Positions 30,822-33,764 of a DNA stretch of 33,764 bases are shown here, one piece after another. The notes under the pieces were generated by a model. It was not told the DNA's origin. It did no database searches and was given only the letters and a program-made list of their open reading frames with translations. The stretch comes from Phycisphaerae bacterium (GTDB lineage Bacteria > Planctomycetota > Phycisphaerae > Phycisphaerales > UBA1924): NCBI GenBank assembly GCA_030426395.1, contig JAUHYE010000028.1, positions 1 to 33,764 on the forward strand, written 5' to 3'. Every line of letters starts with the position of its first letter. Position 1 is the stretch's first letter. A program made the translations under genes and the position numbers.

Positions 30822-33290
30822 ATGGTGCGCGCGAGAGAGGGCGATCTGCTCGACCGATTGTGGTCCAGGCTGCGAATCGGCCTGCTGCTGGGCTTCCTCT
30901 GCGCGGCGGCTGCCACTGGGCAGGAGTGCGAACCCGAGTGGGCCGCAAACCTGTTCCTGCCGCCCGGCGTGAGCGGCAACGTGAGCGACGCGGTGGTGTG
31001 GGACGACGGCCGTGGGCCGGCGCTCTACCTGGCTGGTAGTTTTTCATCCGCCGGAGGCGTCGGGACCGCCAAGATCGCCCGATGGGACGGCGAGTCGTGG
31101 GAACCGCTGACCAGCATTACCGGCGACCAACTGCTCGGGGACTCCGTGAACGCGCTCGCGGTTTTTGATGACGGTGGCGGTTCCAAGTTGTACGCGGGCG
31201 GAATCTTCACCCGGGCGGGCGGCTTGACGGCCACGAACATTGCCAGGTGGGACGGTCGTACGTGGCGCGAGGTCGAAGGCTCGTTGGGCCAGGGGATCAA
31301 CGGCCGCGTCAACTGCATGCACACCCACACGGACGCCTCTGGGACCTCGCTCTATGTTGGCGGCCAGTTCGACCGTGCCGGGGGCGTCTCGGCTTCGAAC
31401 ATCGCTCGTTGGGATGGCGCGGAGTGGTCCCGACTGGGAGTCGGCCTTGGCGCTGGCGTCGACGCGGCCGTGTTCGCGCTCGAGAGCTATGACGACGGTG
31501 ATGGGCCCGATCTATACGTGGGCGGCGGGTTCATGTCTGCCACGGACGTTGCTTCCGCTCGGCGCCTGGCCCGCTGGGACGGCGATGCTTGGTCGGCCGT
31601 CGGAAGCGGCGCGGACGGCGTAATCCGGGCGCTACAGACTGTGGAAATCGATGGACAGGACTATCTCTATCTGGGGGGCTCGTTCCGCACGATCGGCGAT
31701 GTGTCCGCCTCGCTGATTGCCCGGTTCGACGGCAATGATTGGAGGCCGATCGGCGAGGGGCTAGAGGGCACCGAGGTCGACACGATCTTGCCGTTCGATA
31801 ACGGGCTCGGACGCTCGCTTTTTGTTGGTGGCTCGCTTGATAGACCCGGTTCTCGCGGAGAAGACGTGGGTATTTTGGGTTGGGATGGTGAGTCGTGGAC
31901 AGCTCCCAACGGCGGGGTATCGCGATTTGTCAGGGCGCTGGCCGAGTTCCAGGGCCGCCTCGTCGTTGGTGGTAGCTTTGAATGGACCGTTGACGGCGGC
32001 CGAGTGAACCATGTGGCCACGTGGGGCTCGGACGGTTGGCGCTCGGTGGGCAACGGATTTCCACCCAGCACCGTGACCGCGCTCGCTTCGTTCGATTCGG
32101 GTGATGGTCCCACGCTTTATGTTGGCGGCAACTTTGAGTCCGCCGGCGGGCGATCGGCCACGGGCATCGCTCGTTGGGATGGATCGCAGTGGCTCGAACC
32201 CATGCCGCCACTGCGATCGCTGAATTCGACGCGGGTCTTCTGCATGATACCGTTCGATGATGGCTCAGGGCCGGCGCTGTACGTCGGCGGTGACTTCTTC
32301 CGGGCCGAGTTCCAGATCGACGCACGCCACGTCGTGCGTTGGGACGGTTCCCAGTGGGGCTCGGTCGGCCAGGGGTTCAACAGCCCGGTCAACGCGTTCG
32401 CTGTCCACGACGATGGCCAGGGCGAGCGTTTGTACGCGGCGGGCGACTTCACGGCCTCGGGCGGCACTCCGATGTCCCGCGTCGCTCGCTGGTCCGGGTC
32501 GCAGTGGGAACCGCTGGTCGCCGAGGGCGATACCGGCCTGAACGGCGAGGTATTCGCGCTGGCCTCGTGGAACGGCGACTTGTACGCTGGCGGCCAGTTT
32601 TCCGCCGCCGGCAGCGTCCCGGTGCTGAACATCGCCCGATGGAACGGCTCGGAATGGTCGGCCGTCGTCTTTGGCTTCAATGGGCCTGTCAACGCGTTGA
32701 CAACCTTTGGTGACGCGGGTTCGACCACGCTTTTCGCTGCGGGCGATTTCACGTTTGCCGGTTCCACCCGAGCCGTGGGGATCGCCCAGTGGGACGGCGA
32801 GTCCTGGACCGACATCGACGGCGGGCTCGACGGCCGGGGTAAGAAGCTGTCGGTCCATGACGACGGCGAGGGCCCGGCTTTGTATGTTGCCGGGTCGTTC
32901 GCACGGGTCGGCCCAGTGGACGATCGGGTGCAGGCCGCGGGGCTCGCGTCCTGGAGCCCCGCGGGATGGCGTAGCGTGGCCGGCAGCCTGACCGGAGAGA
33001 TTCTCGCGCTGACGAGCCACCACGACGATACGGGTTCGGCCCTCTTCGCTGGCGGCACCTTTGACCAGATCGACGGGGTCGCCTCCGCACGCATCGCGCG
33101 CCGAACATCGTGTCAGGACGCCTGCATCGCCGACTTCGATGGGGATGGATCGCTGACGGTGTTCGACTTTCTGGCGTTCCAGAGCGCATTTGCGCTGGGC
33201 GACACAGCCGCGGACCTGGATTTTGACGGCGTGTTGACTTTGTTTGATTTTCTCGCGTTCCAGAGCGCTTTTTCACACGGTTGCCTTTGA
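30822..33290 (+). CDS. Secreted 14-repeat propeller-type protein with dockerin-type tail
   Basis: 822 aa from the ATG at 30822, which has GGGGAG 6 nt upstream. Signal peptide to about residue 33 (AAAATGQ). Then come 14 repeats of about 50-55 residues with the pattern DDGxGPxLYVGGxFxxAGGxxAxxIARWDGxxWxxLGxGxxGxVxAL. The form resembles Kelch- or Rax2-like beta-propeller blades; 14 blades would make two seven-bladed propellers. No catalytic site is evident, so a binding or scaffolding role is likely. The tail holds DFDGDGSLTVFD with FLAFQSAFA and DLDFDGVLTLFD with FLAFQSAFS and ends Gly-Cys-Leu. The next gene, which shares the repeat, starts at or just after the stop codon, so the two probably form an operon. 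Confidence 0.88.
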   Translation: MVRAREGDLLDRLWSRLRIGLLLGFLCAAAATGQECEPEWAANLFLPPGVSGNVSDAVVWDDGRGPALYLAGSFSSAGGVGTAKIARWDGESWEPLTSITGDQLLGDSVNALAVFDDGGGSKLYAGGIFTRAGGLTATNIARWDGRTWREVEGSLGQGINGRVNCMHTHTDASGTSLYVGGQFDRAGGVSASNIARWDGAEWSRLGVGLGAGVDAAVFALESYDDGDGPDLYVGGGFMSATDVASARRLARWDGDAWSAVGSGADGVIRALQTVEIDGQDYLYLGGSFRTIGDVSASLIARFDGNDWRPIGEGLEGTEVDTILPFDNGLGRSLFVGGSLDRPGSRGEDVGILGWDGESWTAPNGGVSRFVRALAEFQGRLVVGGSFEWTVDGGRVNHVATWGSDGWRSVGNGFPPSTVTALASFDSGDGPTLYVGGNFESAGGRSATGIARWDGSQWLEPMPPLRSLNSTRVFCMIPFDDGSGPALYVGGDFFRAEFQIDARHVVRWDGSQWGSVGQGFNSPVNAFAVHDDGQGERLYAAGDFTASGGTPMSRVARWSGSQWEPLVAEGDTGLNGEVFALASWNGDLYAGGQFSAAGSVPVLNIARWNGSEWSAVVFGFNGPVNALTTFGDAGSTTLFAAGDFTFAGSTRAVGIAQWDGESWTDIDGGLDGRGKKLSVHDDGEGPALYVAGSFARVGPVDDRVQAAGLASWSPAGWRSVAGSLTGEILALTSHHDDTGSALFAGGTFDQIDGVASARIARRTSCQDACIADFDGDGSLTVFDFLAFQSAFALGDTAADLDFDGVLTLFDFLAFQSAFSHGCL

Positions 33291-33316
33291 TGCAACAGAT
33301 CAGGATTGGAGGGCTA

Positions 33317-33764
33317 GTGGTAAAGCACTGGGGAATGCAGCGTTCGTTCGATGCCGTCGCGACCCTGCTCGCGGCGTTTGCGTTCGCGTGGGCCGCTCCG
33401 GCCCAGGACTGCCAGCCGGGGTGGGTGACATCGGTATTCTGCCAGCCCGGGACGGACGACCGCATCAACACGGTTGTCAGCGGCGCCGTGGGCGGCCGGC
33501 CGACGCTTCTCTACATCGGCGGACGCTTCGACTCGGCTGGCTGTTCGTTGGCGCGGAGCCTGGCGGCCTGGGACGGCGGACAGTGGGCCGAAGTGGGCGG
33601 CGGCGTGTCGGGCGAGGTCAATGCCACGATCATCTTCGATGACGGCACCGGCCCGGCGCTGTACATCGGCGGGGGATTCGCCATGGCCGGTGGCGTGCCG
33701 GCTCGGAGCATCGCCAAGTGGGATGGAAGCCAGAGGTCGCCCCTGGCCGATGGGATCGATGGCC
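33317..33764 (+). CDS. Secreted propeller-repeat protein, N-terminal part (runs off the window)
   Basis: 149 codons are visible and the frame is open to the edge. I chose GTG 33317, with GGAGG 4-5 nt upstream; ATG 33335 and an ATG at 33290 that overlaps the previous stop by one base are alternatives. The signal peptide (from MQRSFDAVATLLAAFAFAWA to about APAQ) is followed by DCQPGW, the same start as the mature parts of the proteins at 1 and 30822, then repeats LLYIGGRFDSAGCSLARSLAAWDGGQW and ALYIGGGFAMAGGVPARSIAKWDGSQ. It is a tandem paralogue of the preceding gene. A dockerin-type tail is expected but not visible. Function unknown. Confidence 0.85.
   Translation, partial: MVKHWGMQRSFDAVATLLAAFAFAWAAPAQDCQPGWVTSVFCQPGTDDRINTVVSGAVGGRPTLLYIGGRFDSAGCSLARSLAAWDGGQWAEVGGGVSGEVNATIIFDDGTGPALYIGGGFAMAGGVPARSIAKWDGSQRSPLADGIDG

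Overview
The window is GC-rich DNA that looks like a marine planctomycete of the class Phycisphaerae (probably Phycisphaerales). The evidence is a family of secreted proteins ending in a tandem EF-hand, dockerin-like module that closes with Gly-Cys, the planctomycete-type prepilin-like protein, the small membrane proteins with a CPxCxY...CPECG zinc ribbon, and dispersed single-gene transcription units with little operon structure. The lineage is an inference from gene style; no rRNA marker is present.

Layout. 1-2030 (minus): one truncated beta-propeller-type secreted protein and a tandem pair of paralogous dockerin-type secreted proteins. 2145-5460: thiS, a lipoprotein, a zinc-ribbon membrane protein, a 21-bp tandem repeat array, a DUF3592 membrane protein and a small zinc-ribbon membrane protein. 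5523-10477: sulfate activation (sat, cysC) around a group 4 glycosyltransferase, then gltX. 10509-11825: a secreted subtilase with the dockerin-like tail. 12184-16204: an EF-G-like GTPase, the tmRNA gene ssrA, ispD and lexA. 16804-20908: dprA, a SpoIID/LytB protein and a lipoprotein alpha/beta hydrolase. 20999-26023: katG with a candidate Fur/PerR-type operator, a second 21-bp repeat array, a YcgL/RlaP-like nucleotidyltransferase and tyrS. 26062-33764: a parallel beta-helix protein, a prepilin-like protein, another dockerin-type protein, a heme oxygenase, a 14-repeat propeller-type protein and the start of a second one.

Two themes link the genes. First, six complete proteins (eight if the two truncated ones follow their relatives) share signal peptides and a C-terminal double EF-hand module, which implies a common anchoring or sorting route outside the cytoplasmic membrane; no cohesin-like partner is in the window. 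Second, the genes fall into two expression classes. Secreted proteins and several enzymes have clear purine-rich ribosome binding sites. Ten other genes, many of them housekeeping (thiS, gltX, ispD, dprA, tyrS), have no such site and instead carry a TAnnnT hexamer 5-8 nt before the start codon, the geometry expected of leaderless mRNAs.

Other points worth attention: the ssrA tag, a face-to-face overlapping promoter pair at 28820-28852, a 12-bp terminator stem built from the last codons of the prepilin-like gene, and two unrelated intergenic arrays that both repeat at exactly 21 bp (two turns of B-DNA).
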